From assembly GCF_049675895.1 (NCBI RefSeq), contig NZ_CP183834.1, positions 496,001 through 560,000 of the forward strand: 64,000 nucleotides of DNA, read 5' to 3'. The notes beneath the pieces are model-generated. The model was not told where the DNA came from. It worked only from the letters and a program-made list of their open reading frames with translations, and did not search any database. The stretch is from Ampullimonas aquatilis (GTDB lineage: Bacteria; Pseudomonadota; Gammaproteobacteria; Burkholderiales; Burkholderiaceae_D). Below, piece after piece: positions 41,980 to 51,542 of the stretch. A program made the position numbers and the translations under genes. Each line of letters starts with the position of its first letter. Positions within the stretch are counted from its first letter, which is position 1.

Positions 41980-42915
41980 ATGCCAAATACGATGCTTGAG
42001 ACAACGCCTGAGCTGGAGCGCTGGCTTGAAGAAAGTATTGATCGGGGTTGTTCACCGCAATCCATGATAGACGCCATGATTGCGGTTGGGCATCAACCAG
42101 GTGCGGCACAACGCTGTGTTGCAAGCGCTTTCACCAAATACCATCCCGAGATATTGACCACACTCATGGCCAGTGAGGCAGGGCGTGAGGCTGTGCAGAT
42201 CCTGCGGCAACATGTTCAGGAACAGCCCGGTACTTATGTTGATGCTGCGCCGTTAACGCACATTCTTGATCCGGCAAAAATTGGTCCTAACCGTTTTGTG
42301 GTGGATCAACAGCAAATTACGGTCACACTGAATATGACAGCACCGCGCATTGCCGTTTTTGACAATCTTTTGTCAGCATTGGAATGTGATGCGCTGATTG
42401 AATTATCCGAGGGCAAACTGGATTGTTCCAAAACAGTGGATGCGCAGACTGGGCAAAGTCTGGAGCATGAAGATCGACGTAGCCAGGGGACTTATTTCCG
42501 CAAGGGTGAAAATCCGCTGGTGAGCCTGATTGACGCGCGGATTGCCACTTTGCTGGACTGGCCGGTTTCACATGGTGAAGACTTGCAGATTCTTCGCTAC
42601 ACTGTTGGCGGTGAGTACAAGCCACATTTCGATTATTTTGATCCCACTTTGGCGGGTAGTGGAAGCCATCTTTTACGAGGTGGACAACGCATCGCTACCT
42701 TGGTCATCTATCTTAATGACGTGCTTGAGGGCGGCGCAACAATCTTTCCTTCCTGCGGTCTGGAAATCCGACCCAAGCGCGGTAGCGCCGTGTATTTTTC
42801 TTATCAGATGTCGGATGGCTCGGTGGATTCAATGTCTTTACATGGTGGTGGCCCGGTCTTGGTGGGTGAGAAATGGATCGCGACCAAATGGTTGCGTGAG
42901 CAACCGTTTATTTAA
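41980..42915 (+). CDS. 2-oxoglutarate/Fe(II)-dependent prolyl 4-hydroxylase-like oxygenase
   Basis: A 311-residue protein with a C-terminal P4Hc-type dioxygenase domain (about 130-309). Iron ligands are seen in YKPHFDYFDP (HxD) and SLHGGGPV (distal His), with the 2OG-binding Lys in GEKW. The N-terminal ~100 residues form a helical extension. Substrates in bacteria include proline in translation factors or peptides, but this one is unknown. The frame runs back through the tRNA, so the start is placed at ATG 41980, 45 bases after the CCA; ATG 41992 is also possible. There is no clear ribosome-binding site. Confidence 0.87.
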   Translation: MPNTMLETTPELERWLEESIDRGCSPQSMIDAMIAVGHQPGAAQRCVASAFTKYHPEILTTLMASEAGREAVQILRQHVQEQPGTYVDAAPLTHILDPAKIGPNRFVVDQQQITVTLNMTAPRIAVFDNLLSALECDALIELSEGKLDCSKTVDAQTGQSLEHEDRRSQGTYFRKGENPLVSLIDARIATLLDWPVSHGEDLQILRYTVGGEYKPHFDYFDPTLAGSGSHLLRGGQRIATLVIYLNDVLEGGATIFPSCGLEIRPKRGSAVYFSYQMSDGSVDSMSLHGGGPVLVGEKWIATKWLREQPFI

Positions 42916-43320
42916 ATACATCTCGGTAGTAAAAGAAACAAACCAATAATAACGCACCTAAGCATCGTGGTTTTGCAATATACCCTTACTGGGTATATTG
43001 TTTTTCAGTACTTTTCTGGCAATATGGGTTAGATTCGAGTCTGGCAGGAAAAGAGTCAATCTATCTATTGATCTATTGCAATTGATAGATATTTTTGCTA
43101 AATAATCGTTGTCCCATAGATTGGGCAATTTTGGCGTCATTGATTTGTATGTCATTTGCTGCGTCGCAATAATTGATGGAGTTTCGTGGTCTATTTCCAG
43201 CAATGATGAATTGGGGATGCTGCTTACAATTGTTAAATAATCAGGCAGAAATTTTGCATGAGGTTGTAGAGACATTACCTAAGAATAATTCAAAAATACG
43301 CCCCGGGATGAACTCAATAC
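42916..43320. other. Gap before the GGDEF-EAL gene
   Basis: A 405-base AT-rich gap without a convincing gene; a 105-codon minus-strand ORF here has no recognisable feature. It contains a degenerate copy of the dispersed element at 42977-43028 and presumably the promoter of the downstream c-di-GMP gene. Confidence 0.5.
42977..43028 (-). repeat. Dispersed element, degenerate short copy E
   Basis: Read on the minus strand it has AGTAC (43012-43008) and the right-edge palindrome AATATACCC-AGTAA-GGGTATATT (42999-42977), but the distance between them is about ten bases shorter than in full copies and the left GGAGTAT edge is missing. I count it as a probable relic. Confidence 0.45.
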
Positions 43321-45423
43321 ATGAACGAATATCGCACCAATGATGCGCAAGATGCAGGTTTTTTGTCCCTGTTGCTGGACAGTTATGCTGGCATGGCTTT
43401 TCATTGTCGCAATGATGCCGATTGGACGCTCGAATATGTGAGCACGGGCTGCGCGGCGTTGACTGGTTATAGTGCCGATGAATTGCTCCAGCGGCGAGCC
43501 ATTACTTACGAGATGATTACCGCCCCGCAGGATCGCGAGATGGTGCGGGCAGCGATTGGGCGAGTTGCACTGGATAATGAGTATTACGAGGTTGAATATC
43601 GAATCCAACGCAAGGATGGCGGCGTGCGTTGGGTTCGTGAGCAAGGTCGTGGACTGATTAACGACGCTGGCCAGGTGATTGGCTTGACCGGTTTTATTTC
43701 GGACGTTACCGAGCGTAAAAAGATTGAGCAAGATCTGATTGAAGCGGAGCGACGTTATCGCAGCATTTATGAAAATGCCATTGAGGGCATTTACCAGTCG
43801 CGTCTGGAAGGCAGTTTTATTGCAGTTAATCCAGCCTTGGCAAGAATTTATGGGTATGACTCGACCGAGTTACTGATTTTGAGTTTGCGTGATCTATCGA
43901 CACAACTGTATGTTGATCCGCGGCGACGTAGCGAGTTTACTGATTTGATCATGCGGGTCGGGGCAGTATCCGATTTTCAGTCACGTGTCTATCGTCGTGA
44001 CGGTAGCATTATCTGGATTTCTGAAAATGCCCGTTTAGTCTACGACGAGCAACAAAGACCGCTCTATTTTGAGGGTACGGTTGAAGACATCACTGCCCGC
44101 AAGCAATATGAGCATCAGATTGAGCGACGAGCCTTGCACGATCCGCTCACAGATCTACCCAACCGGACGCTGTTGCAGGATCGGCTTGAGCATGCCTTGC
44201 TGGATGCCAAGCGGAATAACACGCTGGTGGCCGTAGCGTTTATCGATCTGGATCAATTTAAATATATCAACGATAGTCTGGGGCATCAATCTGGTGATGA
44301 GTTACTGCTCACCGTTGCGCGGCGTCTCAAGTCAGCGATTCGTGAAGCCGATACCGTTGCCAGGCAGGGTGGTGATGAGTTTGTGCTCGTGCTCACAGGT
44401 CATGTGACTGAATCGGAGGTGACGCAGGTCATTGAGCGGGTCATGGCTTCGCTGACACGTCCCTGGCTGCATCAAGAACAAGAGCTGGTCGTGACCTGCA
44501 GTATCGGTGTGAGCCTATCTTCACCCGAACTGCTTGATGCCAAAACATTGCTGCGTAATGCCGATGCAGCCATGTACCGGGCTAAAGAAATGGGCCGCAA
44601 CAATTTTCAATTCTTTCGCAATGAAATGACGGTTAACACGGCAGATCGCCTGGACTTGATGCATAACATGCGCAAGGCCCTGGAGCGTCAGGAGTTTCAA
44701 TTGTATTACCAGCCCAAGATTAATCTTGACAGCGGTCAAATGGAAGGTGCCGAGGCATTGATGCGCTGGATTCATCCAGAAAAAGGCATGATTTCCCCTG
44801 CGCAATTCATCCCTGTCGCCGAGGAAACCGGTTTGATTATCCTGATGGGTGAATGGGGCCTCTGGACTGCTTGCGAACAGGCCAAGCTTTGGCAGGAGCA
44901 GTTACAAGAACAAGGCTTGCCACCGATCAGTGTGGCGGTTAACTTGTCGCCGCGGCAGTTGCAGCAAGCAGATTTAGTGTCCCTTGTGCAAAGTATTCTG
45001 GAACAAACCGGTCTGGCACCCAATTTACTGGAGTTGGAGATTACCGAATCGTTGTTGATGCAAAATGTGAATGTGTCGATTGAGCGTTTGACTGCACTGA
45101 AGCAGATGGGCGTCAAACTTTCGTTCGACGATTTTGGTACAGGTTATTCCAGTTTGAACTATCTCAAGAAATTTCCGGTTGACTGCCTGAAGATCGATCA
45201 GTCATTTATTCGCGATATTCTTGACGATCCCGATGATGCCGCGATCGTTAAAGCCATGATTACACTGGGTCATATTCTCAACCTGACCGTTGTGGCAGAA
45301 GGCGTTGAGACAGTCGATCAGGCTGACTTCCTGAGCTTGAATGGTTGTGATTATGTACAGGGCTATTATTACAGTCGACCACTTGAGGTGGGTGCTTTTA
45401 CCAAGCTGTTATTGAAAAAATAA
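43321..45423 (+). CDS. PAS-PAS-GGDEF-EAL cyclic-di-GMP enzyme
   Basis: A 700-residue cytoplasmic signalling protein without membrane helices. Two PAS domains with PAC-like ends (about 12-130 ending GFISDVTERKK, and 140-262 ending GTVEDITARKQYE) precede GGDEF and EAL domains. GGDEF is intact in RQGGDEFVLVL, with an I-site READ five residues before. The EAL motif is in EGAEALMRW, and the DDFGTGYSSLNYLK and KIDQSFI segments needed for catalysis are intact. So both synthesis and hydrolysis of c-di-GMP are possible; which dominates cannot be told. The ATG lies after a weak GGGATG ribosome-binding site. Confidence 0.92.
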   Translation: MNEYRTNDAQDAGFLSLLLDSYAGMAFHCRNDADWTLEYVSTGCAALTGYSADELLQRRAITYEMITAPQDREMVRAAIGRVALDNEYYEVEYRIQRKDGGVRWVREQGRGLINDAGQVIGLTGFISDVTERKKIEQDLIEAERRYRSIYENAIEGIYQSRLEGSFIAVNPALARIYGYDSTELLILSLRDLSTQLYVDPRRRSEFTDLIMRVGAVSDFQSRVYRRDGSIIWISENARLVYDEQQRPLYFEGTVEDITARKQYEHQIERRALHDPLTDLPNRTLLQDRLEHALLDAKRNNTLVAVAFIDLDQFKYINDSLGHQSGDELLLTVARRLKSAIREADTVARQGGDEFVLVLTGHVTESEVTQVIERVMASLTRPWLHQEQELVVTCSIGVSLSSPELLDAKTLLRNADAAMYRAKEMGRNNFQFFRNEMTVNTADRLDLMHNMRKALERQEFQLYYQPKINLDSGQMEGAEALMRWIHPEKGMISPAQFIPVAEETGLIILMGEWGLWTACEQAKLWQEQLQEQGLPPISVAVNLSPRQLQQADLVSLVQSILEQTGLAPNLLELEITESLLMQNVNVSIERLTALKQMGVKLSFDDFGTGYSSLNYLKKFPVDCLKIDQSFIRDILDDPDDAAIVKAMITLGHILNLTVVAEGVETVDQADFLSLNGCDYVQGYYYSRPLEVGAFTKLLLKK

Positions 45424-45430
45424 AGCGGGC

Positions 45431-45781
45431 TCAATTGCGGAAAATAAAGTACACCGCTCCTACCAGACATAAACCAGCCCATAAATAATCGAGTTTGAGT
45501 GGCTGGTGCATAAAGAACACCGAGAAGGGAAGGAACACACTAAGCGTGATGACTTCCTGCATGATTTTCAGTTGTCCGACATTAAATTGTGTAAAACCAA
45601 TCCGGTTGCCTGGCACCTGGAGCAAATACTCAAATAAGGCAATTCCCCAACTTACCAGTGCTGCGACATACCAAGGCTTGTTACCGAGTTCACGTAAATG
45701 ACCATACCAGGCAAAGGTCATAAACACATTGGACGCACATAATAACAAGATGGTTTGTAAATAGACGGGCAGGGTGGGCAT
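45431..45781 (-). CDS. DUF486 family membrane protein
   Basis: A 116-residue protein with four predicted transmembrane segments and the family-typical stretch TFAWYGHL, VSWGIALFEYLLQVPGNRIG and FNVGQLKIMQEVITL. DUF486 proteins are distant members of the drug/metabolite transporter superfamily; the function is unknown. It lies convergent to the GGDEF-EAL gene with an eight-base gap and follows folK closely. Confidence 0.87.
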   Translation of the reverse strand: MPTLPVYLQTILLLCASNVFMTFAWYGHLRELGNKPWYVAALVSWGIALFEYLLQVPGNRIGFTQFNVGQLKIMQEVITLSVFLPFSVFFMHQPLKLDYLWAGLCLVGAVYFIFRN

Positions 45782-45791
45782 AGATAAACTC

Positions 45792-46295
45792 TCAGTCGAT
45801 TAAGCGTGGCTCATTTAAGGGTGCAATATCCTGATCGCCAACTTGTGCCAACAGTGTGTCGATTGAGGCAATACCCGGAATCAAAAGTCCAGGTGCCAAA
45901 TCAGCCAAAGGTCGCAAGACAAAGGCCCGTTGCGCCATGCGCGGGTGTGGAACAATCAGCTCGGGTATGTTGATGCAATTGTCGCCATAGAGCAGGATAT
46001 CCAGGTCCAAAGTGCGTGGTGCATTCTGATAGGGCCGTATTCGGCCATGAGCCGATTCAATTTGCTGACAGGCAGTTAATAAAGCTTGTGCAGACAATTG
46101 GGTGGTCATGCGGACCACCGCATTCAGATAATCGGGGCCGCTGGCGTCAATCGGTGCGCTGCGGTAGAGGCGTGAGCATCCGCTGATTTGACTGTCAGGC
46201 AATTGCGCCAGATCATGTACAGCGAGTTGCAAGGTCTGTCTTGCATCACCCAAGTTGGCACCCAAACCAATATAGGCTGTGATCATCTCAGGCAT
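45792..46295 (-). CDS. folK: 2-amino-4-hydroxy-6-hydroxymethyldihydropteridine pyrophosphokinase
   Basis: A ~167-residue enzyme (HPPK) that adds pyrophosphate to the pterin in folate synthesis. Motifs visible: AYIGLGANLGD near the start, RTLDLDILLYGD in the centre and HPRMAQRAFVLRPLADLAP. Starts at ATG 46295 or 46286 are both plausible; I use 46295. It follows pcnB by 35 bases, the usual order in Burkholderiales. Confidence 0.93.
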   Translation of the reverse strand: MPEMITAYIGLGANLGDARQTLQLAVHDLAQLPDSQISGCSRLYRSAPIDASGPDYLNAVVRMTTQLSAQALLTACQQIESAHGRIRPYQNAPRTLDLDILLYGDNCINIPELIVPHPRMAQRAFVLRPLADLAPGLLIPGIASIDTLLAQVGDQDIAPLNEPRLID

Positions 46296-46330
46296 GATGT
46301 AAGGTATGTAAGGTCTGGGCAAGTGATCGT

Positions 46331-47770
46331 CTAAGGCTGTATAGGCGGCGTACTGGTGCTGATTTCTTCCCCTGCCTTGCGTGGTTTGCGACGTTTGCGT
46401 TTGGGTTTTGCGTCATCGGCCTTGCTTTTGCGTGAAGAGGATTGAATCAGCTCTTCACGACCAGCAGCATCGGCATCAATAAAGTCAGTCCACCATTGGC
46501 CAAGTGCTTCGTCCATTTCACCGGATTGGCAACGCAATAACAAAAAATCATAGCCAGCACGAAACCGAGGATTCTCCATTAACCGGTATGGCATGCGACC
46601 AGAGCGCTTTTCAAAGCGAGGCTGCATCAACCAGATGTCTTTCATATCACCCGTAAAACGACGATTGATTGCCAGTTTTTCTGTTTGGGTATCCAGCACG
46701 GCATTCATGGCATGGTGCAGCGCGGGTATCGAATGTTCGCCACCAGCTTCCAGCGCTTTCCATTGTTCCAGAACCTGATGCCATAACAGGCTGGCAAACA
46801 GAAAGCCCGGCGACACGGATTTTTCGGCCTTGATGCGAGCATCGGTATTGGCCAGTGCCATATCCACAAATTTTTCGCCTAATGGCTGCTCCAATACAGT
46901 ATCAAGTAATGGCAAGACGCCATGGTGCAGGCCTTCTTCTCGTAACTGTTTCAGGCAGGCCAAGGCGCTACCGGAGTAAAAGAGCTTGAGCATTTCATCA
47001 AAGAGTCGTGCTGCAGGCACATTGGACAACAGTTCGGCCAAATCAACAATCGGTTGACGAGTTGCCGGATCAATCTGAAAACCCAACTTGGCAGCAAAAC
47101 GTACGGCACGCAGCATGCGCACTGGATCCTCACGATAACGGGTGGCCGGGTCACCAATCATGCGTAAGGTTTTGGCACGCAGATCGGCGACACCATGATG
47201 GTAATCGTGCACGGTCTGCGTAGCTGGATCGTAATAGAGGGCATTGACCGAGAAGTCGCGACGGGTGGCATCTTCATGTTGCTCGCCAAAGATGTTGTCA
47301 CGCAAGACGCGACCATGCTCATCGGTTGGTGCACTATCGGTAGTCAGTGCGCGAAATGTTGAAGTTTCAATAATTTCGTGGCCAAACTGAACATGCACGA
47401 TCTGAAATCGGCGACCAATCAGGCGCGCACGCCGAAATAGTTGCTGCACTTGCTGTGGCGTGGCATTGGTGGCGACATCAAAGTCTTTGGGTTTGATGCC
47501 GAGCAGCAGATCACGGACTGCACCGCCAACAATAAAAGCCTGAAAGCCTGCCTGTTGCAGGGTGTCGGTGACACGAATCGCATTCGGTGAGGCCAGCTTG
47601 ATATTGATTTGATGCTGTGCGTGCTGATAGATCTCGGGTAGATGAGTCTTGTCAGACTTTTTACCATCGCCACGTTTTTTGGGCTTGGCTGGACGGGTGG
47701 TTTTGCGTGCCTGATCGGCCGTTGCCTTATCGCCCAGTCCAAGGATGGATTTAATGAATCGCTTGATCAC
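46331..47770 (-). CDS. pcnB: Poly(A) polymerase I
   Basis: A 479-residue nucleotidyltransferase that adds A-tails to RNA 3' ends and promotes decay. The class II nucleotidyltransferase core is AFIVGGAVRDLLLGIKPKDFDVATNATP (near residue 80), followed by RRDFSVNALYYDP and the RNA-binding helical region. A basic C-terminal tail (KRKRRKPRK) helps binding. It is preceded by the HAD phosphatase gene, 19 bases away on the same strand. Confidence 0.94.
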   Translation of the reverse strand: MIKRFIKSILGLGDKATADQARKTTRPAKPKKRGDGKKSDKTHLPEIYQHAQHQINIKLASPNAIRVTDTLQQAGFQAFIVGGAVRDLLLGIKPKDFDVATNATPQQVQQLFRRARLIGRRFQIVHVQFGHEIIETSTFRALTTDSAPTDEHGRVLRDNIFGEQHEDATRRDFSVNALYYDPATQTVHDYHHGVADLRAKTLRMIGDPATRYREDPVRMLRAVRFAAKLGFQIDPATRQPIVDLAELLSNVPAARLFDEMLKLFYSGSALACLKQLREEGLHHGVLPLLDTVLEQPLGEKFVDMALANTDARIKAEKSVSPGFLFASLLWHQVLEQWKALEAGGEHSIPALHHAMNAVLDTQTEKLAINRRFTGDMKDIWLMQPRFEKRSGRMPYRLMENPRFRAGYDFLLLRCQSGEMDEALGQWWTDFIDADAAGREELIQSSSRKSKADDAKPKRKRRKPRKAGEEISTSTPPIQP

Positions 47771-47789
47771 GATGGTTGCCAGTCAAAAA

Positions 47790-48488
47790 TTAATGGGTGG
47801 AGTGCCGATCGCCAAACAGCTCAAGTATGCGCCAGTTTTTTTGTTGGGCAATTTGGCGTAATTGGTCGTCGGGGTTGGTGGCAACAGGATGGGTCACTTG
47901 TTCAAGCAGTGATTGATCATTGATGGAGTCGCTATAAAACCAGCTGGCGGAAAAACTGTCCATGCTCATATCAAGTTGTTTGAGCCAATCCAGGGTACGG
48001 GCGATTTTACCTTCCCGAAAACTGGGCTGCCCCTTGACTTTGCCGGTGAAGCGGCCATTTGGCATGTCGTTTTCAGTCGCTGGAATGGTACCAATCAAAT
48101 AAGGGACGCCAAAGGCGCTGGCAATAGGCCCGGTGACAAAGGTATTGGTGGCGGTCACGATGCAGGTCAACGCGCCATCATCTTGATGCTGGCTAACCAG
48201 GTCTCTTGCTGCTTGCGTGATATTGGGTGTAATGACAGTGTGCATGAACTCTTCATGAAGGCGGTCCAGTTCATCCCGACTGTGTGCTGCCAATGGCGCC
48301 AGGATGAAATCCAGAAATTCGTGGATGTTGAGTGTGCCCGCTTTGTACTGCGCATAAAAAACTTCATTGCGTTGAGCAAATAAGGCGCCATCAACCAGAC
48401 CTTTACGAACCAGAAATTGTCCCCATTCAAAGTCGGAGTCGATCGGCAGTAAGGTATGGTCGAGATCGAATAAGGCTAATTTTTTCAT
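47790..48488 (-). CDS. HAD-superfamily hydrolase (subfamily IB, SerB-like)
   Basis: A 232-residue phosphatase-like protein. Motif I is DLDHTLL with the nucleophile Asp, motif II is TATN, and motif III/IV is YSDSINDQ. Substrates in this subfamily include phosphoserine and phosphatidyl compounds; this one is not defined. Its ATG overlaps the hda stop by four bases (ATGA), so it is translationally coupled to hda. Confidence 0.88.
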   Translation of the reverse strand: MKKLALFDLDHTLLPIDSDFEWGQFLVRKGLVDGALFAQRNEVFYAQYKAGTLNIHEFLDFILAPLAAHSRDELDRLHEEFMHTVITPNITQAARDLVSQHQDDGALTCIVTATNTFVTGPIASAFGVPYLIGTIPATENDMPNGRFTGKVKGQPSFREGKIARTLDWLKQLDMSMDSFSASWFYSDSINDQSLLEQVTHPVATNPDDQLRQIAQQKNWRILELFGDRHSTH

Positions 48489-49180
48489 GCGATGACATCA
48501 AAGAGAGGGGATTGAGAACGATCACGTTCTTGTTGCAGATAGGCTCGCAAAACTGGGAGAGTCAATGGCTTGTGGATGGCCAGTGAAAATTTGTCGAGTT
48601 CGTTCAAGAGTTGCATTAATGTTGGCAGGTCGCGGGCAAAATGGCGCAGCAGATAAGGAATCACATCATCGGAAAGCCTGAGACCAAGTGATTTGACATG
48701 GTCTTGTAAAACCTTTTGTTTGTCGTTGTCTGCCAGTGCCTTGAGTCGAAAGACCAGGCCCCAGCCAAGTCGGGTAGTCAGATCATCGCGCAGAGTGAGC
48801 TGTGCTGGTGGCGTGTCGCCACTGGCCACTAAAGGAATTTGAGCCGCACGGGTATCGTTGATCAGATTGAACAGCGCAATCTGTTGCGACTTGTCAAACT
48901 TGTGAACATCATCCACACAATACAGCATGACTTGCGCATCAAAACGAAATTCTTCTGGCAGATTGTCGGCCGTGAGATAGCGACTTGGCAGGTACTGGGC
49001 ACAACTGGCTTTGAGTAAGTGGCTTTTACCGACGCCACTATCGCCCCATAGATAAATTTGTCGATCTTTGCTGTTACGCATACCTAAAATGGCTGCAATC
49101 AGATGACCATTATTGCCAATGACAAAGTTATCGAGGCTGGGAATACTGGTCAGGCCAAAATCGAATAAAAGCTGATGCAC
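48485..49180 (-). CDS. hda: DnaA regulatory inactivator Hda
   Basis: A ~231-residue AAA+ protein related to DnaA that, with the sliding clamp, stimulates ATP hydrolysis by DnaA and stops re-initiation. Walker A is LWGDSGVGKSHLL, Walker B YCVDDVHKF, and the N-terminal QLLFDF may be the clamp-binding motif. I place the start at GTG 49180, 7 bases after the permease stop, because the upstream part of the frame is not Hda-like; the ribosome-binding site is weak. Confidence 0.9.
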   Translation of the reverse strand: MHQLLFDFGLTSIPSLDNFVIGNNGHLIAAILGMRNSKDRQIYLWGDSGVGKSHLLKASCAQYLPSRYLTADNLPEEFRFDAQVMLYCVDDVHKFDKSQQIALFNLINDTRAAQIPLVASGDTPPAQLTLRDDLTTRLGWGLVFRLKALADNDKQKVLQDHVKSLGLRLSDDVIPYLLRHFARDLPTLMQLLNELDKFSLAIHKPLTLPVLRAYLQQERDRSQSPLFDVIA

Positions 49181-49187
49181 GTTGTAA

Positions 49188-50249
49188 TTAATCTTTATAA
49201 AAAGAACTTGATAAATAAAATGTCTTGAGCTCACGCAGCACGACTAGCAAGATCGCCGAGACTGGCAAGGCCAGCAAAATCCCGACAAAGCCAAATAATT
49301 GCCCAAAAGCCAGCAAGGCAAAAATCACCGCCAAGGGGTGCAGGCCAATGCGTTCACCAACCAGCATCGGGGTTAAAACAAAGCTTTCAATAATTTGGCC
49401 AAAACCATAAACAACCCCAACCGCAATCAATCCATACAAATTACCAAATTGCAGCAAGGCGGCAACAATCGCCAGACTCAGGCCAATGCCATAGCCTACA
49501 TAGGGAATGAATACCAATAATCCGGTAAAAATGCCAACCGGGGCAGCGACTTCAAAACCAGCAATCAAAAGTGCAATCGAATAGTAACCGGCCAGAATCA
49601 GCATGACCAGAATCTGACCACGTAGATATTGGGACAGCAGTTCATCGACAGCACGCGCCATGCGCAGTGAATGGGTGACATTGCGCCGTGGAATCAGCTC
49701 ACGCAACATATGGACGACCCGATGCCAGTCAAGCAATAGATAAAAAGCCAGCATGGGAATGAGTAATGTATTGGCCAAGGCAGCCAGTGCCACCGTGCCA
49801 CCCGCCTTGAGTTTGGCAAACAGGCTGGCAAACAGCGCCTCTGGGCTGGCTGCGATTTGATCACTCAGAATGGATTTGATGCCATCCAGATCAAGTTGAG
49901 CGCTGACTCCAAAAGTTTTTAATTTGGGCGCGAGCCAATCATTCAGACGCGCCAGAAATATGGGGATCTGTTGTTGCAAGGCCGGCAACTCCTTCTGTAA
50001 GACCGGAATAAGCAGCAGCGCGATGAGCAGGCTGGCACCCACAAACAACAGCAGCATCAGCAGCACCGATAACCAGCGCGGCAGCCGCTTTCGGACTAAG
50101 CAATCAACACCAGGATTCAGTACATAAGCGAGGATGACGGCACTGACAAACGGTGTGAGAATCGGACTGAGCAGATATAAGAGCAATACAACAAGTGCCA
50201 GTAGTCCCAGCAGGGTGACGGTACGTTTTTGATCGTTTTCTAGGTTCAT
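49188..50249 (-). CDS. AI-2E family (PerM-like) permease
   Basis: A 353-residue polytopic membrane protein with about eight helices and the family pattern FIPYVGYGIGLSLAIVAALLQF and the GERIGLHPLAVIFALLAFGQLFGFVGILLALP ending. Transported substrates of this family vary and are mostly unknown. It leads the run permease-hda-HAD-pcnB-folK, and is divergent from purM with about 150 bases between starts. Confidence 0.92.
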   Translation of the reverse strand: MNLENDQKRTVTLLGLLALVVLLLYLLSPILTPFVSAVILAYVLNPGVDCLVRKRLPRWLSVLLMLLLFVGASLLIALLLIPVLQKELPALQQQIPIFLARLNDWLAPKLKTFGVSAQLDLDGIKSILSDQIAASPEALFASLFAKLKAGGTVALAALANTLLIPMLAFYLLLDWHRVVHMLRELIPRRNVTHSLRMARAVDELLSQYLRGQILVMLILAGYYSIALLIAGFEVAAPVGIFTGLLVFIPYVGYGIGLSLAIVAALLQFGNLYGLIAVGVVYGFGQIIESFVLTPMLVGERIGLHPLAVIFALLAFGQLFGFVGILLALPVSAILLVVLRELKTFYLSSSFYKD

Positions 50250-50402
50250 CTTGTCAGGGTATCATTCAGAATTAGCGGGTTTTATCTAGACAATTCGTTC
50301 TGAATGAAGTTGCTCTAGTAAAATAGCCGGTTTCGTCCGTTTATCGGATTGTTGCAACCTTGCAGCTCACAATTTTACCTAACTGTTCAAACCAGCTCCG
50401 TC

Positions 50403-51470
50403 ATGACCTCTTCAGCCAACAATACTAATCCTTCCAACCCACTTAATGGTCTTTCCTACAAAGATGCCGGCGTAGATATTGAGGCCGGTGATGCCCTGGT
50501 AGAGGCCATCAAGCCGCTTGCCAAAAAAACCATGCGTGAAGGCGTATTGGGTGGCATTGGCGGGTTTGGTGCTTTGTTTGAAGTCAGCAAAAAATTCAAG
50601 GAACCTGTATTGGTTTCTGGAACTGACGGCGTTGGCACCAAACTCAAACTCGCTTTCCATCTTAACAAGCATGATACGGTAGGTCAGGATCTGGTGGCGA
50701 TGAGTGTTAACGATATTCTTGTTCAGGGAGCCGAACCACTGTTCTTCCTGGATTATTTTGCGACCGGCAAGCTTGATGTTGCGACAGCCACGGATGTCAT
50801 CAAGGGGGTTGCCCGAGGTTGCGAATTATCAGGTTGTGCCCTGATTGGCGGTGAAACTGCTGAAATGCCGAGCATGTACCCAGATGGTGAATATGATCTG
50901 GCTGGCTTTGCCGTTGGTGCTGTTGAAAAAAGCAAAATTATCAATGGATCAACCATCGTTCCAGGTGATGTCGTGCTGGGTTTGGCTTCTTCCGGCGCGC
51001 ACTCCAATGGTTATTCTCTGGTACGCAAGATCATTGAAGTCGCCAAGCCTGATTTGCAAGCCGACTTTCATGGCCGTCGTCTGGCTGATGTGCTGCTTGA
51101 GCCAACCCATATCTACGTTAAACCTCTGCTGGCCTTGATTGAACGGCTGACCGTCAAAGGGATGGCGCACATCACAGGTGGTGGTCTGGTCGAAAACGTA
51201 CCCCGTATCCTCGCCGCTAACCTGACGGCTGTGTTGCATCGCGATGCCTGGACTATGCCCCCTCTATTTACCTGGCTTCAGCAGGGTGGCAAGGTCGCTG
51301 ATGCCGAGATGCACCGGGTATTTAACTGCGGCATCGGAATGGTGGTCGTATTGTCGGCGACTGATGCTGTGGTAGCCAAGGCTTTTCTTGAGACGCAAGG
51401 TGAAACGGTCTGGCAGCTCGGCGAAATTATTGAAAGACAGCCAGGACAGGCTCAAACAATGGTGGTTTGA
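50403..51470 (+). CDS. purM: Phosphoribosylformylglycinamidine cyclo-ligase (AIR synthetase)
   Basis: A 355-residue enzyme that closes the imidazole ring in purine synthesis using ATP. It shows GLSYKDAGVDIEAGDALV at the start, GGFGALFEV, SGTDGVGTKLKLAF, DLVAMSVNDILVQGAEPLFFLDYFATG, and HITGGGLVENVPRIL. The start is ATG 50403; the frame is open 54 bases upstream without similarity. A good terminator follows. Confidence 0.97.
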   Translation: MTSSANNTNPSNPLNGLSYKDAGVDIEAGDALVEAIKPLAKKTMREGVLGGIGGFGALFEVSKKFKEPVLVSGTDGVGTKLKLAFHLNKHDTVGQDLVAMSVNDILVQGAEPLFFLDYFATGKLDVATATDVIKGVARGCELSGCALIGGETAEMPSMYPDGEYDLAGFAVGAVEKSKIINGSTIVPGDVVLGLASSGAHSNGYSLVRKIIEVAKPDLQADFHGRRLADVLLEPTHIYVKPLLALIERLTVKGMAHITGGGLVENVPRILAANLTAVLHRDAWTMPPLFTWLQQGGKVADAEMHRVFNCGIGMVVVLSATDAVVAKAFLETQGETVWQLGEIIERQPGQAQTMVV

Positions 51471-51487
51471 TTATCTCTGCTGTTTTC

Positions 51488-51510
51488 CCGGCAATTTGTG
51501 CCGGTTTTTT
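51488..51510 (+). terminator. Terminator after purM
   Basis: CCGGCA (51488-51493) pairs with TGCCGG (51499-51504), loop ATTTG, then six T. Confidence 0.88.
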
Positions 51511-51542
51511 AAAAAATTAGAAGAAATCATCGGAGTGTGAGC

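Noticed and set aside
42958..43275. 105-codon minus-strand ORF before the GGDEF-EAL gene
   Set aside because: No start context, motif or signal; the AT-rich composition and the repeat relic explain it.
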